Assembly: GCA_037039685.1 (NCBI GenBank)
Contig: JAWNGF010000011.1
Coordinates: forward strand, 868,001-932,000
From: Ceratobasidium sp. AG-K
Lineage: Eukaryota; Basidiomycota; Agaricomycetes; Cantharellales; Ceratobasidiaceae
Length of the DNA: 64,000 nt
Direction of reading: 5' to 3'
Below are positions 1 through 12,285 of this stretch, one piece after another. The notes under the pieces were generated by a model that saw only the letters and a list, made by a program, of their open reading frames with translations, did no database searches and had not been told where the DNA came from. The stretch's first letter is position 1; each line of letters starts with the position of its first letter. The position numbers and the translations under genes are program-made.

Positions 1-932
1 GTCATATATAGCCCAGTTGTAATGGCGTTCATTGACATATCGCTTGCCGTCGTTTTCTACAGGATGCGACCTTAGCGTTGTAATAGGGGTAAGGCACCCC
101 CTTACGCACCCAGAATACACCTCCCGCCATGGTGGCTCCCCCACAAGTGCCCTTGATCGCAGTGGTCTTAAGAGGGTGTTTACCCGCCGCTGCGTGAGCG
201 GCAGTGATGACACTGGGTTGATGGTGAATAAGTTTGTCGTATTAGGAGGACACCTCAAGTGACTTACTACTTGGACACTTCGTTCCAGTTGTCAACAGCG
301 TATCCAAGAAGAACGTTATCCTTGTACGCGCGGTAGGCATATATGTTTGCCGTACCCCACCACATGGCGTCGTCGTTGAACTCGTACTTGTAATAGTGAG
401 GGTGCCAGTAAATGTTGTTCTTCGCGATTGTAAAGTTATGAGTCATCTGGGGTCAACCACTGTCCTGAGAAGAAACTCACTCCCAGAGCGTCGCTAATGA
501 TTCCTCTGTTCAACTGATTCCCAGTAATCTTGTCTTTTAGGGCCATGGCACTCCATGTATTGGCGGAGACCCAGAATCCGAGACCGTTGAGTTCATAGTT
601 GTCCTTGTTCACGTATTGCTTGATATTGTCTGCGTGTGGTGTAAGTATATGTTATTCTCAGCATTGCAGCTTGATTGACTAACCAATTGCCTATGTTTTA
701 TGTGTTTAAGTTAGAGTAAGTTGAATCAAATGAAATAGTTGCTTCACTTACGGCCTGGGCTATGTTTTGACGTTCCGCAAGTGGTCTCGTATTACTAAAT
801 TTCTACAACACCATCAGCAAATGAGTCCCAGCAGTGCCGAAGCCTTACCCTCCAGGAAAGAGGTACACCTAGGTCTGCAGCCGACACAGCCAAGGGGAGA
901 GCGAGCAGTAAGGTGGCAGTAGCGCGAGTCAT
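1..932 (-). CDS. GH76 family alpha-1,6-mannanase-like protein, copy A (3' end outside window)
   Basis: This is a secreted glycoside hydrolase family 76 protein, a family that cleaves alpha-1,6-mannan backbones and includes the yeast wall proteins Dfg5/Dcw1. The ATG at 932 opens a signal peptide (MTRATATLLLALPLAVSA) like that of the downstream paralog. Later exons carry the family-like segments GFWVSANTWSAMALKDK, then FNDDAMWWGTANIYAYRAY, where the Asp pair corresponds to the known catalytic pair of GH76 enzymes. An exon with ITAAHAAAGKHPL and TMAGGVFWV lies near 110-240. The gene runs off the left edge, so the rest of the catalytic domain is missing here. It is a tandem duplicate of the gene at 1795-3521, with the same exon order. 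One exon junction near 750 could not be placed in a clean phase. The substrate is inferred from the family only. Confidence 0.72.
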
Positions 933-1794
933 ATTGGATCTGAACTTGAGATTCTCATACCAGCTGTCCTATGCCTTTAAAACCTGTCCAGGCCCTACGT
1001 TGCGCAACTAGTGACCTTAACCGAGCATGCCGTCGCGAGGATAAATTCTAATTTGATGCGATTGTTTGGTGCTGACTTCATTCTAGCGATGGAAGTGAGA
1101 GGAGTGCGGGCAGATCGGTCGTGCGCTGGCGCGTACCAGGAGGCGGCCGAATAATGGCGGAATACACGAACGATATATTAGCCATATTGCGTTCCATGCA
1201 GTGAAGCTGGCGGCTGTTAAGCGAGAGTTATGTTAGGCGCGCCAAGCTCAAGAAGGTGTCAACTGAGGTGTCGAGCACGTGCAAGGTCTCAAATCAACGA
1301 GCTGTGACTGACCATCAGGAAGAAGGTAGCCTGAAGGTATATTACACTCTGCTATGAACGAGCCATACCGGCATCTGCGAATCAAGGGGCACGTCATATA
1401 TGGCAACCATGTGCGAACACTTTCACACACATGGCTTGATCCTTTCCCAGTTGCTACATGCGCCGGTTTCCGCTTGACTGACACCTCATGATGGTCGCCG
1501 GGTGGATATTGGGCCCTACATCTCCTAGGTCATCGTATATTGAGACAGTCATTATCCCTCCAAGCCAATGGTGTCGATCACTCGGATGATGAGCGTGCGT
1601 TATGAGGAGCAGACCGGGAAAAAACATTTGACCTGGAGTAACAAAAGGCACACTAGAGCTTGACAATCAATAATAATATGGTATACTCTATATATCACAC
1701 CTGGCTTGAGCGCCGACATAACTAATAATCCTACGGACACACCACGCATATACCCCAACCAAATTACCCTACCAACTGCGAGCACCCTGAGCGC
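933..1794. other. Spacer between the two GH76 copies
   Basis: This 862-base spacer holds the upstream region of copy A and the 3' flank of copy B, both on the minus strand. Short open frames here have no family-like composition, and I see no gene, repeat or element. Confidence 0.5.
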
Positions 1795-3521
1795 TTAGTT
1801 AGCACCAATCGCAGCGACCAACACATCCAACGCCGCATTTTGCCCCCAGCTAGTAGGCCCATTGTATGGCCCATGCCAGACTACCCCGTAGGAAGTGCCA
1901 TTGGAGGCCAAATCAAGCAGGGCGTTGTACTGCACATCGACATAGCTATGGATTAGGGTCTTTAGGTCTTGGTTCGAGGTACTACGTTGGAAGACCTCAT
2001 GCAAGCCGCGAATAAATATGGCTACGATGCAGAGGTTCATGAGCCAAGTCGACGTGGACCCGAGCCAGCATACCTTTAAAACCGCGTCCATCGTTGTTAG
2101 TGTTTAGGTCCCCATCCTGGCCCTCCGTAATAATGCCATCAGCGCCCTGCCACTTGGTTGTCTTAACCGCTGCAGCGACCGTCTCAGCCATCCTATGAAA
2201 TACCATTATCATCCACCCTGTACTTTATAACTCGTTTGACTTACAGTATAGCCCATTGTGAATCCTTGGTAACGTCTTCTAGCACCGCTAGGCCCTCCAC
2301 AAATTTCCCACTGTTGTATGTAAAGGTGAAGGAATCAGCCGAAGTTTTACAGTCGGCGGCGCTGATGGTGTCAAGAGCGAGCTTAGTGTCGTGCTGGTAT
2401 CGTTGGTTCTTGATCCAATTGGCAGACAAGATAGCGGCGTCTGTATATTTGCTATCGCCGGTTGCTTCAGCGAGATATGCGGATAGCCTAGCTCCCTCCT
2501 CAGATTTTCTGAAACAGTAGAAGTACCGGTAGATACGTACGTCATGTACAAACCGGTCGTAATGACGTTTGTAATCATATCGTCGGCGGGTGTTTTCTGT
2601 TTTGACAATTCAGCAATGAACAAGCACGCCGGGGGAACTACCCACCCAAAATACACCGCCAGCCATAGTCGCACTGTTGCAACTGCCTTTGATCGGAATG
2701 TTTTTTAGAGGGTGTTTGCCAGCCGCCGCATGGGCTGCAGTTATGAGACTAAAGCCAGAATTCCGGTTATAAAACGATTATAAAGGGGTAATTTGAAGGA
2801 CTCGCTATTTGGATGCTTCATTCCAGTTGTCCACTGCGTAGCTCAGGAGTACTTTGTCGTTGTATGCACGGTACGCGTAGATACTTGCTGTGCCCCACCA
2901 TCTAATACCATTTTTTAAAGGAGAAAAACACGCAAAGCAACTCCACCAACTCACAATGTATCGTCATTAAAGTCATATTTGTAGAAGTGAGGGTGCCAAA
3001 AGAAGTTGCTCTTGACCGATCTAGTTCAGGGTACACCAAGCGTGACAATAAGGGAGCAACTCACTCTCAACGCAGAGCGGACCATCCCCCTATTTGTTGT
3101 TTTGCCGGCAATCTTGTCATTTAGGGCTATGGCGCTCCAGGTATTGGCGGAGACCCAGTATCCAAGACCATTGAATTCATAGTTTTCTTTGTTCAAGTAT
3201 TGACGAACGTTGGCTTTAGAATTCAGTATCGTTGCTCCGTGCGAGGACATCATGTCAAGAAGGGGCCTCACTGATGGCCTAAAAAAGGGAATTATATGTT
3301 AGAATAAGTGTATGCGTGGACCCGAGGGAATCTGCTCACATCTTGAGCAATTTTTTGGCGTTCTTCAAGCGGTCGTGAATTGGTAAATTTCTGCAACACA
3401 GTCAGAGACAACACCTGAGATCTGGATGAATGCCTACCCTCCAAGAAAGGGGGACGCCAAGATCAGCGGCAGATGCAACCAGGGGAAGAGTGAGGAGTGA
3501 GATAGTAGCGACGCGAGGCAT
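1795..3521 (-). CDS. GH76 family alpha-1,6-mannanase-like protein, copy B
   Basis: This is a complete paralog of copy A. The ATG at 3521 starts a signal peptide (MPRVATISLLTLPLVASA), so the protein should be secreted. In order it shows YWVSANTWSAIALNDKIAG, FNDDTLWWGTASIYAYRAY with the Asp pair expected to be catalytic in GH76, TMAGGVFWV, and AYLAEATGDSKYTDAA. Next come ILSANWIKNQ, FTYNSGKFVEGLAVL, and near the C-terminus IFIRGLHEVFQRST and YGVVWHGPYNGPTSWGQNAA. All of these fit GH76. The stop is at 1795. There are about ten exons with introns near 50 bases. The donor after the WNEASK segment reads GCGAGT, while copy A has GTAAGT at the same place. The product probably acts on mannan or mannoprotein in a fungal cell wall or plant-associated substrate, which is a family inference. 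A junction near 3290 is unresolved. Confidence 0.85.
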
Positions 3522-4314
3522 GCTGGAGGATTCTGAATCAAACTTCGAGCTGTTTGACTCTCAGCGTTTCGCAGTTTTTATAACCTACTGGGGCACTGCG
3601 TCGTCAGGCAGGTTGATGTTCCCGAATACGCTGTGTATTGATGTAGTATTCTTATTTTACTCATGTTTGGGCGCGAGAAGGATCGACCACGGGCAACTCG
3701 GGTAGGGGAATGCCGACGGACATTTCCCAGCCATTGTGCTTTGTATTATAAGTATAGTCGTCGGCGAGCGATAGCCCAAGCAGAACAGCATAGGAAAGGC
3801 CGAAGCTCCAGGATATATGGCCATTCATAAGCCTGGAATGATCCAGTCGCTCACCGTAAACTTGTTTCTGCAAGCTGACTGAGCAATGAGATCCAATGGG
3901 TGGCTGGGCGGTTATTTCGCATCCGTGAGGGCCCGCTCCGGCTGACGTGCGAATTAGATCTGCTCCTGCTGGCTTCGTTCGTACGCGCACTCAATACACA
4001 ACCTCCAACACGAATCTCGCCTACCACCCTCTCACCAGTGCCCTCACATACACGAATTCTTGAGGTGCGTAGGCGGCATGTGTGTGGATAGCGATGAGAA
4101 ACAACTTCGATCTCGATCAACGGGCGGCTCGCGGGCATGGTTTCCAATTCAACTAAATTGAGGAAGAATCATGATAGATAGATGTACGGTTGTTGGAGGA
4201 TACTGCTACATCATGCACAAATGAACAAAACAACAACAGATGATATGCGATCAAAACATTAAGTATACACGCTACCCCCAGAAATAAGACAATAGGTACA
4301 ACGAATGACCTTGA
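3522..4314. other. Gene-poor spacer upstream of GH76 copy B
   Basis: About 790 bases separate the GH76 copy B start from the stop of the deubiquitinase gene. The region serves as the GH76 upstream region and the deubiquitinase 3' flank. Open frames near 3660-4150 overlap on both strands and resemble no family. Confidence 0.5.
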
Positions 4315-7300
4315 TTATTTTGAGTTGTCCGGCTCCCGCCTGTAGAACAAGAGGTACGCAGTCTTGTCTAGTTTGGCGTGTTTTTCGTGCGCGGTGACGT
4401 CTTTTTCAGTGATGGATTCAATATGCGTGTCGTCGATCCTGACCCATTCGGAGTGATCTTGCCGAAGGGCGTCGATAGTGTAGTGACCGCCTGTTGCGTG
4501 TTTGCCATGGTGATAAACCACTATATGCGGCGGTCAGTCGCGTTTTATACGTAGCAGGGTACGCGTTACTTACCACCGTATAGATGATACTTGATCGACT
4601 TGTTCGTTCTGCGAGTCGGCGATATTATCTCTGCACAGCAAACGTTTAGCATTCATCACAAACCTACACCGAGGCTCTCACCTGGACGAATCTCAAGTGT
4701 GGTTGGATATCCGATAACCTTGGAGTTCTTCTGAATTCCCTTGGTATCGTACACAAGGCGCTTCAAATGCAGGATTAACAGTGGCGGGAGCGTGTCGAGC
4801 GTAACCTGCTTCTTTGCATCTACCTGACCGCCTCGCGCCTCCGAATATACAGAAACAGTCTCGGGAACCGTAATGTTTCGCAATGCATCCTCGATCGTCC
4901 GGACATTGTCACTCTATCATGGGAGTCAGCACAGGATTTTGGCACAGTCCCTGTTGACTTGCCTGGATGTCGAGCTGTAATGGCTGGAAGGGTTCCAGAG
5001 TAACCGAATCCTTGGAACCTGGAGTCGTCAACACGGACCGAAGCTTGCCACCAAAAATCCTCGTAATCGCCGATTCAGTTGCTCGCGTCTGTGTAACCCA
5101 GATCAGTGACCCTCTCGGATCATAAACCAGGCGTTGAAGCTTACTGTACGCGTGACCGCTGCCCTGTTCTTCTTGCCAACTTCGAGCCAACCGCTTTCTT
5201 CTTCCCTGTGGTCAGGACTGACAGGTCGTTGAACTTCCCGCGTATTGTCCCCTGCTTGGGAATTGCCAGCCGGACCCGATCCGTTTGTCCATGCCGTCCC
5301 TGCCGGAGCGGGTTCCGTCTGGACTCGAGAAAGCATGGTCAAGAGTTCTTCGTGTAGAGTATCCAAGAAGAATCCAAGAAACTCTTCAGCGTCCTCTTGA
5401 TGGCCGCGCTGTCAAACTATGAGATGTACTATTACAAGTATGGGTCATGTTTACGTACCTGCATACTGTCGAACCGTTTGTTCTGCTTCATGGCCTCGTA
5501 CAAGAGTTCCGGGAAGAATGGGTTCTCGTTCCATGCCTGTGGCCGAGTCTGTTCAGGGCCAATGGGCGTCGACGTACCCGAGCGAGGCTTCGACTTGGCT
5601 GAAGCTCCTTCCTCGGTTTGGGGAGGGAACTCGCGCAAAAATAGGATCCTAGCCAACACAAGTCAGAAACCCGATTAAACTTTTTAAGCAATAAACACAC
5701 GTTGCCTCGTAGAGTGCGGTCTTCCCGCTCAAATTTCCAGGTACCATCTGGGCCAAAGTTTCAAACAACCGAACAAAGGGGGCGCTATAGACGAGCGCCT
5801 GCATAACCACATTCGCAAAGCACATGTTCCCGGCATTGATTAATCCTCGGGGTTGAGTGACCTGAGAGTGAGCCGAGTAGGGTTTAGCCCCTTCGCCCAA
5901 GATGACGTGTAGTGGGGCATTGGTCGGAAGAGGCTCGAAAATACCATTGGCATGGCCGTTGACCTTGGGCTCAGCATCAGTTGCAGGCTTGGCTGGAGCA
6001 GTACCAGTTGGTTTCTGGGCCGAAGTTTGGTTGGTTTTGCAGATTTTACCGGTGTGGCAGGGCGTAGCAGTGCTGCCCACGATTTCGGAGGCTGCTTTAC
6101 TGGAGGAGGGGCTGGGGCTGGTGCGGGAGCCTGGGCGGGCGTGTCAGCGGCTGGTGCTGCAGCCTCAGAAGCCGGTTGAACAGAGCAGACGAGGGTTCGG
6201 AAGGAGCAGTGGACGAAGGAGCAGGCGGCTTGGCAGCGTCCGGCTTTTGACCTTTTGAAGGGACCTTGCCTGCATCCACTTTGCCAGATCCCTTGGTGTT
6301 GGTCTTGGGGGTCGATACATTGGGCGATTTAACCGGGGCAGCAGGTGCAGGAACCACAACTGGGAGTTTGACGACCGGTTTCGGGGCTCCGGGAGGGGAA
6401 CTGCAACAGCGGCGACAGAGGCGGGAATTTTTGCACGTCTGCTGAAAGACAGCGCGGGGGCATCGGTAACTTGAGGCCTACGCTTGGCAATCGAAAACTG
6501 GGTGACCGGGGTGCCTTTAGTTTGAGATACTGAAGACGACGGCGAATGTGGTACCGTGGGTGCGTTGTTGGTGGATGCACCATCCTTGGAACTGCCGTTG
6601 AATATGGGAGCCGAAGTAAACGTTGGTGGGACCGAGGGACCAGCAGCCCGTTCTGATGATTCGGGAGGAACATTTCCCTTGCCCACGTCGAGCGGGGGTG
6701 GAGAGGAGGAAGGGATAGAGAGCGGCGCAGCAAAGGTAATGACGGATTCAGCATTCGGTGTCGGTATTCGACCGCCAGAAAACCGTATTGCATCATCCTG
6801 CACGCTTTCCGGGGCCTCCATTTTAACCTCTTCCGCTGGAGGAGGCGGAGGTTGGGGAGGTGGCTGCGAAGGAGGTGAAGATATTGTCGTTGGAATGGGT
6901 TCATCCACCACCGTCGGCGGCTCCACTTTTGGGCTCTGGGTGACAACAGCCACCGCTTCGTTTTGTTGGTCCACTAATATAGATGGAAGAGGGGCCGATT
7001 GATTCATTTGATGACCAGAGGGAGAACCGGATGCTGAACCTCTAACATGGATTGGTCAGGTATGCGAGCGTATTGGTGCGATGGAGAGCGAATTTGCGGA
7101 GGATTAGGACGTGGCGATGCGAGATGACGGAATCCTGAACCCGACGGTGAAGGTGGCACGTTGCGAGGAGCAAACGACTGTGATGACTGATACAAAGTCT
7201 GGCCGCCATGGTGCATAGGTGGTGGTGGCGCGTAAGGTGTCGCATAGACAGGTGGCGTAGACATGCCCGGGTCATTTGGAGGCATACTCGGAGGCCCTGG

Positions 7301-7651
7301 AGACCATGGCGAACTAGGGTGCTGGTACGGGCCGGCAAGATTAGGGGACGGATAGTGTGGATGAGGAGCCGGCATGTGAGGCATGTAATGCATCGGTGGT
7401 GCTGGATAGCCTTGTGGAGGATGACCGGGGTGCTGGTACATGGGTTGCTGGTATCCATAGGGCGGGTAAGATTGCATGTGGGGGTGCTGTGAGTACATTT
7501 GGGCCGGAGGCATGTGCTGCATAGGATATGGAGTCATGTACTGAGGAACGCCGTATGCATAGTGAGGTTGGTGGGCGAGGTTGGAGGGACCAGGTTGGGG
7601 AGTGGAGCCGTTTGGCTTTGTCGGTCGTCGATCAGGTGTCCCTGAAGCCAT
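4315..7651 (-). CDS. Ubiquitin carboxyl-terminal hydrolase, Ubp3/USP10-like
   Basis: This is a cysteine protease that removes ubiquitin from proteins (USP/UBP family, peptidase C19). The ATG at 7651 (MASGTPDRR) opens a long N-terminal region rich in Pro, Tyr, His and Met, followed by a Pro/Ser/Ala-rich stretch, probably disordered. The catalytic domain begins near 5855 with GLINAGNMCFANVVMQAL, the Cys box. It continues with RGHQEDAEEFLGFFLD, PPLLILHLKRLVYD, then TGGHYTIDAL with the catalytic His and RIDDTHI with the third catalytic residue, and ends at AYLLFYRR. A long disordered N-terminus before this kind of Cys box fits Ubp3/USP10, but other USPs remain possible. The frame shifts by one base near 7045, 6390, 6177 and 6035, all within the low-complexity N-terminal half. 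Sequence error is the likeliest cause, because the catalytic half is intact. It is divergent from fibrillarin. Confidence 0.85.
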
Positions 7652-8328
7652 ATCTATATCTCTATAATATGGAAATAAAATGTGAATGGTGTGGCATAGC
7701 CGGCGCAAAGAACTTACGTCGTCTTTACGTGCCGTCTTTCGTCACGAGCTAATGATGGGGTGTTATAAACATTAATTTGATGCTGGAGACAAAAATCATA
7801 CTTCATGTAATTCCAGGCGAAAACCACTCGCGCCCCTTCAGAGTGTCCCGCGCGCTAAAACCTCTGATCGAAATAATAGTGCAGCGAGTGTACTGCTAGG
7901 ATGGTTTGGCGCTATTGCTATAAATCATCGCGCTCTAGTCTATGTGATTCACTAGAATATAAATACCCACCTAATCTGGTTTGCCTGCTTCAAACTGCGT
8001 ATGCCCTTATGCTCGATCGCGGGAGTAGTCGTACCGCCTCAGTAATGTGCAACCGCAGGTCTAGAAATTCAACTAGATTGCTCAAATTTGACGCAAGGTC
8101 CCTGGAGACTTTGCAGTGTGGGTTGTTGGAGACTTTGAGTGGGATACGCGTGTACGAGGTCGGAGCACAAGTTTACAAGAGTGGAAAGAGGCAGAAGCGA
8201 TTTCATCTACGCCACCCGGAACCAAACAGAGTTTGGAGGCTCAACACAAACAAACAGGTCCACAAAAATTAGAGCACGTTCATCACACTCTCAACTCTTT
8301 CCAAAACACACAGCTTGAAGAGTCGAGC
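7652..8328. promoter_or_regulatory. Divergent intergenic region, deubiquitinase / fibrillarin
   Basis: The start codons of the deubiquitinase (minus) and fibrillarin (plus) are 677 bases apart, so this segment must contain both promoters. I could not pick out a specific TATA or factor site with confidence. Short open frames here do not look coding. Confidence 0.5.
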
Positions 8329-9588
8329 ATGGCATTTGGTCCGTCGAGAGCATGCTGTCACTTATGTAGCTCTAATTAAATTTATTCAGGCGCATCTGGC
8401 GGTCGTGGTGGGTTTGGTGGTGGAGGCCGGGGCGGACGAGGAGGAAGAGGCGGAGGCGGAGGCGACAGAGGCGGACGAGGGGGCGGAAGAGGTAAGAATT
8501 AGTAAATATCACTTGACAAAGCTCATATGTCTTATTCAGGTGGAGGCCGTGGTAAATACATCTGCTCATGCGTTTAATTTTGTCTAACATTCATTTAGGC
8601 GGGTTTGGTGCACGAGGTGGAGGACGTGGAGCTCCCCGTGGAGCACCTGGAAGAGGAGGACGGGGAGGACGAGGAGGCGGACGCGGCGGCGCCAAGGGAG
8701 GTGCGAATGTCATCCTTGAGCCTCACCGTCACCCTGGTGTCTTTGTCGCAAAAGGCAAGGAACACCTCTTGGTCACTCGCAACCTCGTCCCTGGCGAGTC
8801 GGTCTATGGCGAAAAGCGCATCTCTATCGAGGGCCCCGCGGACGACTCTGGTGTGCCTACAAAGACCGAGTACCGAGTCTGGAATCCATTCAGGTCCAAG
8901 CTCGCTGCTGGTATTCTTGGAGGTCTGGACGATATTTACATTGCTCCTGGCAAGAAGGTGCTCTACTTGGGTGCTGCAAGCGGTACCAGTGTGAGCCATG
9001 TTGCCGACATCGTTGGTCCGGTAAGTATCGCCAGTCTCGCTCGGTCGATTAGTATTGACATAGATCCTAGGAGGGCACCGTCTATGCAGTCGAGTTCTCG
9101 CACCGCTCTGGTCGTGATCTCATCAACATGGCCAAAAAGCGAACAAACGTCATTCGTATGTTATTTTTCTACATCCAAGTCCCCCTCCTAAACTTGGAAC
9201 CCAAATATAGCTATTGTGGAAGACGCTCGTTACCCCAACAAGTATCGCATGCTCCTCTCCCTCGTCGATGTTGTCTTTGCCGACGTCGCCCAGCCCGACC
9301 AAGCCCGTATCGTTGCCCTGAACTCCCACCACTTCCTCAAGAACGGCGGACACGCCGTCATTTCGATCAAGGCAAACTGTATCGACTCGACACAACCTGC
9401 CGAAGTCGTGTTTGCGGCCGAGGTCAAAAAGCTGCAAGCTGAAAAGTTCAAGCCACTTGAACAACTTACTCTCGAGGCAAGTCTCACCGCCTTTCCTCGG
9501 ATATGCGGATATTAACCTTGGCTCGTTTATCTAGCCATACGAGCGAGACCATGCAATGCTGATTGCTGAATACAAGAGACACGTTTGA
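8329..9588 (+). CDS. NOP1: Fibrillarin, rRNA 2'-O-methyltransferase
   Basis: Fibrillarin is the box C/D snoRNP methyltransferase that modifies pre-rRNA in the nucleolus, and also histone H2A glutamine in yeast and human. The protein starts [11 protein letters not shown] and has a Gly/Arg-rich GAR domain of about 70 residues. The conserved methyltransferase domain follows, with [20 protein letters not shown] as the SAM-binding loop, then [30 protein letters not shown] and [13 protein letters not shown]. It ends in [17 protein letters not shown]. Exons are 8329-8338, 8390-8491, 8540-8551, 8599-9020, 9071-9155, 9211-9476 and 9535-9588. The third exon is only 12 bases, and the last intron has a GC donor (GCAAGT). 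The first intron starts GTCCGT. The frame is intact throughout. Confidence 0.97.
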
Positions 9589-10980
9589 ATTACTTGAATG
9601 AATGGCGTCTTGTTTTTTTCTTCATTTTGTCTGTTTATATAGGATATTTGCTATCGATTTTTGAACAAAATTTGCGGGATTCCGGCCCCATTGTTCTAGT
9701 AATCATGCATCGACTCCAACACATCCAGTGAGCCGTGCTAGGCCCCTGTGGCCAATTATTACTTCAAAATTACGTCCACAGCAATAAATTTGTGAATCGA
9801 GGTGTCCTAGAGAAGCGATCCAATCTACGATCCCTAAATCGAGCGTCACACGACTACTACTATGAACACACCTTTGCCATGTGCCCGTCCTCCTCATTCG
9901 CGGTTGTTCTGCCTGCTTTGAACACCTTACTATATACCAACTGAGGCGTAACGCAATACCCCCAAACAATGGACTAGATGCAAATCTGAAAAGCTCCACT
10001 AATATAGCCTCCTGTCGTTCAAGTACACCTAGCCTTCTCGATGGTCTCTAGCTCCTCTAACTCAAATAGAGGTTCTTGTCCATCTCTCGAATACTAGTTT
10101 CACGATCGCATCGTGAGTGTATCAGAATGGTGTGGACCAATTGCTGCTCCGTTGTTGGGCCCAGTCAAGTAATTGATTCGAAGGATTTACTCATGGGAGT
10201 GGCAAACGCGTTCATACCCGTTGGTTAGACCAATCCTAGGCAACCTAGCACGGACCATATCGATGTGAAAGAAGTGACCCATCCTTACCTCTTTGCAGTG
10301 GAAGATGATACTCTACCTGCCATAGCCTCGCCGGCGGGGTGGATGATGCCAGCCGTCTTTTGCAGTAGCTTTCAAATGCATGAGCACGCATACAGCCACA
10401 TCATTTTTACCGTAGAGGAGCTGACATGCGATAAAATCCCCGAATCTAATCGATTCTGTAGCGATAAGTCTTGAAAGCATGCTCCGGGGATGTCTGACAT
10501 CCGCATCCCAGAAGACCTCGTTCCAGTTCCCTTGATGGTAAGCTCCAAACAAGTAACACGCTCACTCATACTTCAGTATAGTAAACAAGCAATATTTATG
10601 GGGTAAATAAACTGAAGGTGCCAAGGGGAATTCTCGTCGTTGGATAGCAATGATGTCTGCAGTCAAGCCTGAGAGCTCGAGTGGTGCTCTGAAGTTCAGA
10701 ACAGGAACAGATATAGATATCGGCCATATATATGCTTGATTTTGAGTCTAATTAGATTTTATGATACAGTGACTGGCTCAGCGTAGCTCATTGTCAGCGC
10801 ATGGCTGTAACGTGCAGGGGATGGAGTGGGTACAAGTTCGAGCTGAAATGTGTCACGTGAGAGCTTTTCCAGTCAATCACGTGAAGTTTCAGCTTGTTTA
10901 TTGTGACCCACTAGCGCCTCTTGGATACACTTTATTGCATGGGCAACTGGATGCCCTGATATCCCAAAGCGTTCTTGACC
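9589..10980. other. Intergenic region between fibrillarin and ECO1
   Basis: About 1.4 kb with no recognisable gene. Open frames on both strands are under 100 codons, overlap each other and lack family-like runs. The last few hundred bases should hold the ECO1 promoter, and two CACGTGA-type E-box-like motifs are visible near 10855 and 10880. Confidence 0.45.
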
Positions 10981-12285
10981 ATGGCTCCTAAAACTACGAT
11001 TCGAACTTATGGCTCCCGCGGAGCTACGCGAGTCAAGTCACTCCTGAGGATACCCCCGCCAATGAAATCTCGCCAACTTGTAAATCGTCGAGCCCAATCC
11101 AGCCCCAAGGTGAGAACTAGAAGGGACCGAATGGTATTTGGGACACTAAGTAATACTTCTGTTAGCCTCAAAGGTTTTCTCCCTCTCGGCATTGAAGCGC
11201 AAGGGTTCAAATACCGGTGATCTTCGCTCGTTCTTCGAGACAAGCCGGCCATCCAAGAAACTTAAATCAGCCCCATCCCGGAAATCAACTGCCTCTAAGC
11301 AATGCTCGAGTAGCGAGAATTTCGCAGAGACTCCCACCCTCGCTCAACTCCACTTTCTCTCGTCCAAGCCGACACTCGTGACATGCAAGCTCTGTGATCT
11401 TTCGTACACTAAAGGGGCTGTAGAGGATGAAGAACTACATCGTACACATTGTTTACGGGTCGTTCGAGGTATGGAATGGTCTCGGGAAGAACGGGCCCTT
11501 GAAAAGCCCCTTGGTTCGGGAGCTTCAGACGTCGAAATTGTCGAGGAACGGTGTGTATTACCCAACGGAATTGTCGGTCGTATCGTAAGAATACGATGCG
11601 ATGTAACCAAGGGGAAGCTAGGTCAAAAGGTGTGCTGTTTGTTGCGTCATTGGGGCCCTCAACGACTGAACCCAGCCTTAGGTCGCCGTATTATTAACTA
11701 CGGTAAACAAAGCCCTATCTGCCCCGCCACTGCCCGAATCGAGTCTTGCATCATCCAAGGCTTATGTGATGATAGTCCCGGCCAGCTCGTCCAAACCCCT
11801 CACTTCGAGAGCCAAGGCTAAACCTTCGTTGAAGTCGACAACTGCTGAGCGCATAGTTGGTTGTGTAATCACGTCACGGATAACCAGCGCCATGCGTGTG
11901 GTAGACCCCACTGAGCTGGAGTCTTCGAGTATATCTAAATCCGATCTGGTTTGCGTAGACATTGATGACCAAAGAGGAAACGTATATTGCGAGTAAGTCT
12001 GCTTCAGTATTAGCTTATTTCATTACTAATGGGCATCTCTCCTATCTTCTCAGTCCTAGCCCTATACCCGCCACGCTGGGCATTCCGCGCCTGTTCGTCG
12101 TGCCTTCGCATCGTCGTCAGGGGATTGCACAGTCACTTCTGAACGCAGCAGCCAAAACAGCGATCTGGGGCTGCCCACTAGATCCAGCCAGTGGGCATAT
12201 TGCGTTTTCCCAACCCACCGCGAGTGGGCACGCCGTCATGAAAGCATGGGGCGGCGGACAGATTCATATCTATGATGAGCAATAG
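10981..12285 (+). CDS. ECO1: Cohesin acetyltransferase Eco1/Eso1-type
   Basis: Eco1 acetylates the cohesin subunit Smc3 during S phase to establish sister-chromatid cohesion. The ATG at 10981 (MAPKTTIRTYG) begins a basic N-terminus. Exons are 10981-11109, 11174-11629, 11682-11992 and 12054-12285. Exon 2 carries a zinc finger, VTCKLCDLSYTKG, then EELHRTHC. The last ligand looks like Cys (H-x3-C) instead of the usual His. The C-terminal acetyltransferase domain has RIVGCVITSRI, LGIPRLFVVPSHRRQGIA as the acetyl-CoA loop, and HIAFSQPTASGHAVMKAWGG, a hallmark of ESCO proteins. A peptide with PAPLP-like prolines and serines precedes the GNAT core. Length, near 375 residues, fits fungal Eco1. A TTG codon six bases upstream is not needed as a start. 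Confidence 0.9.

Noticed and set aside
3850..4150. Overlapping open frames on both strands
   Set aside because: They mirror each other, have Arg/Ser/Pro-biased composition from codon shadowing, and no splice context.
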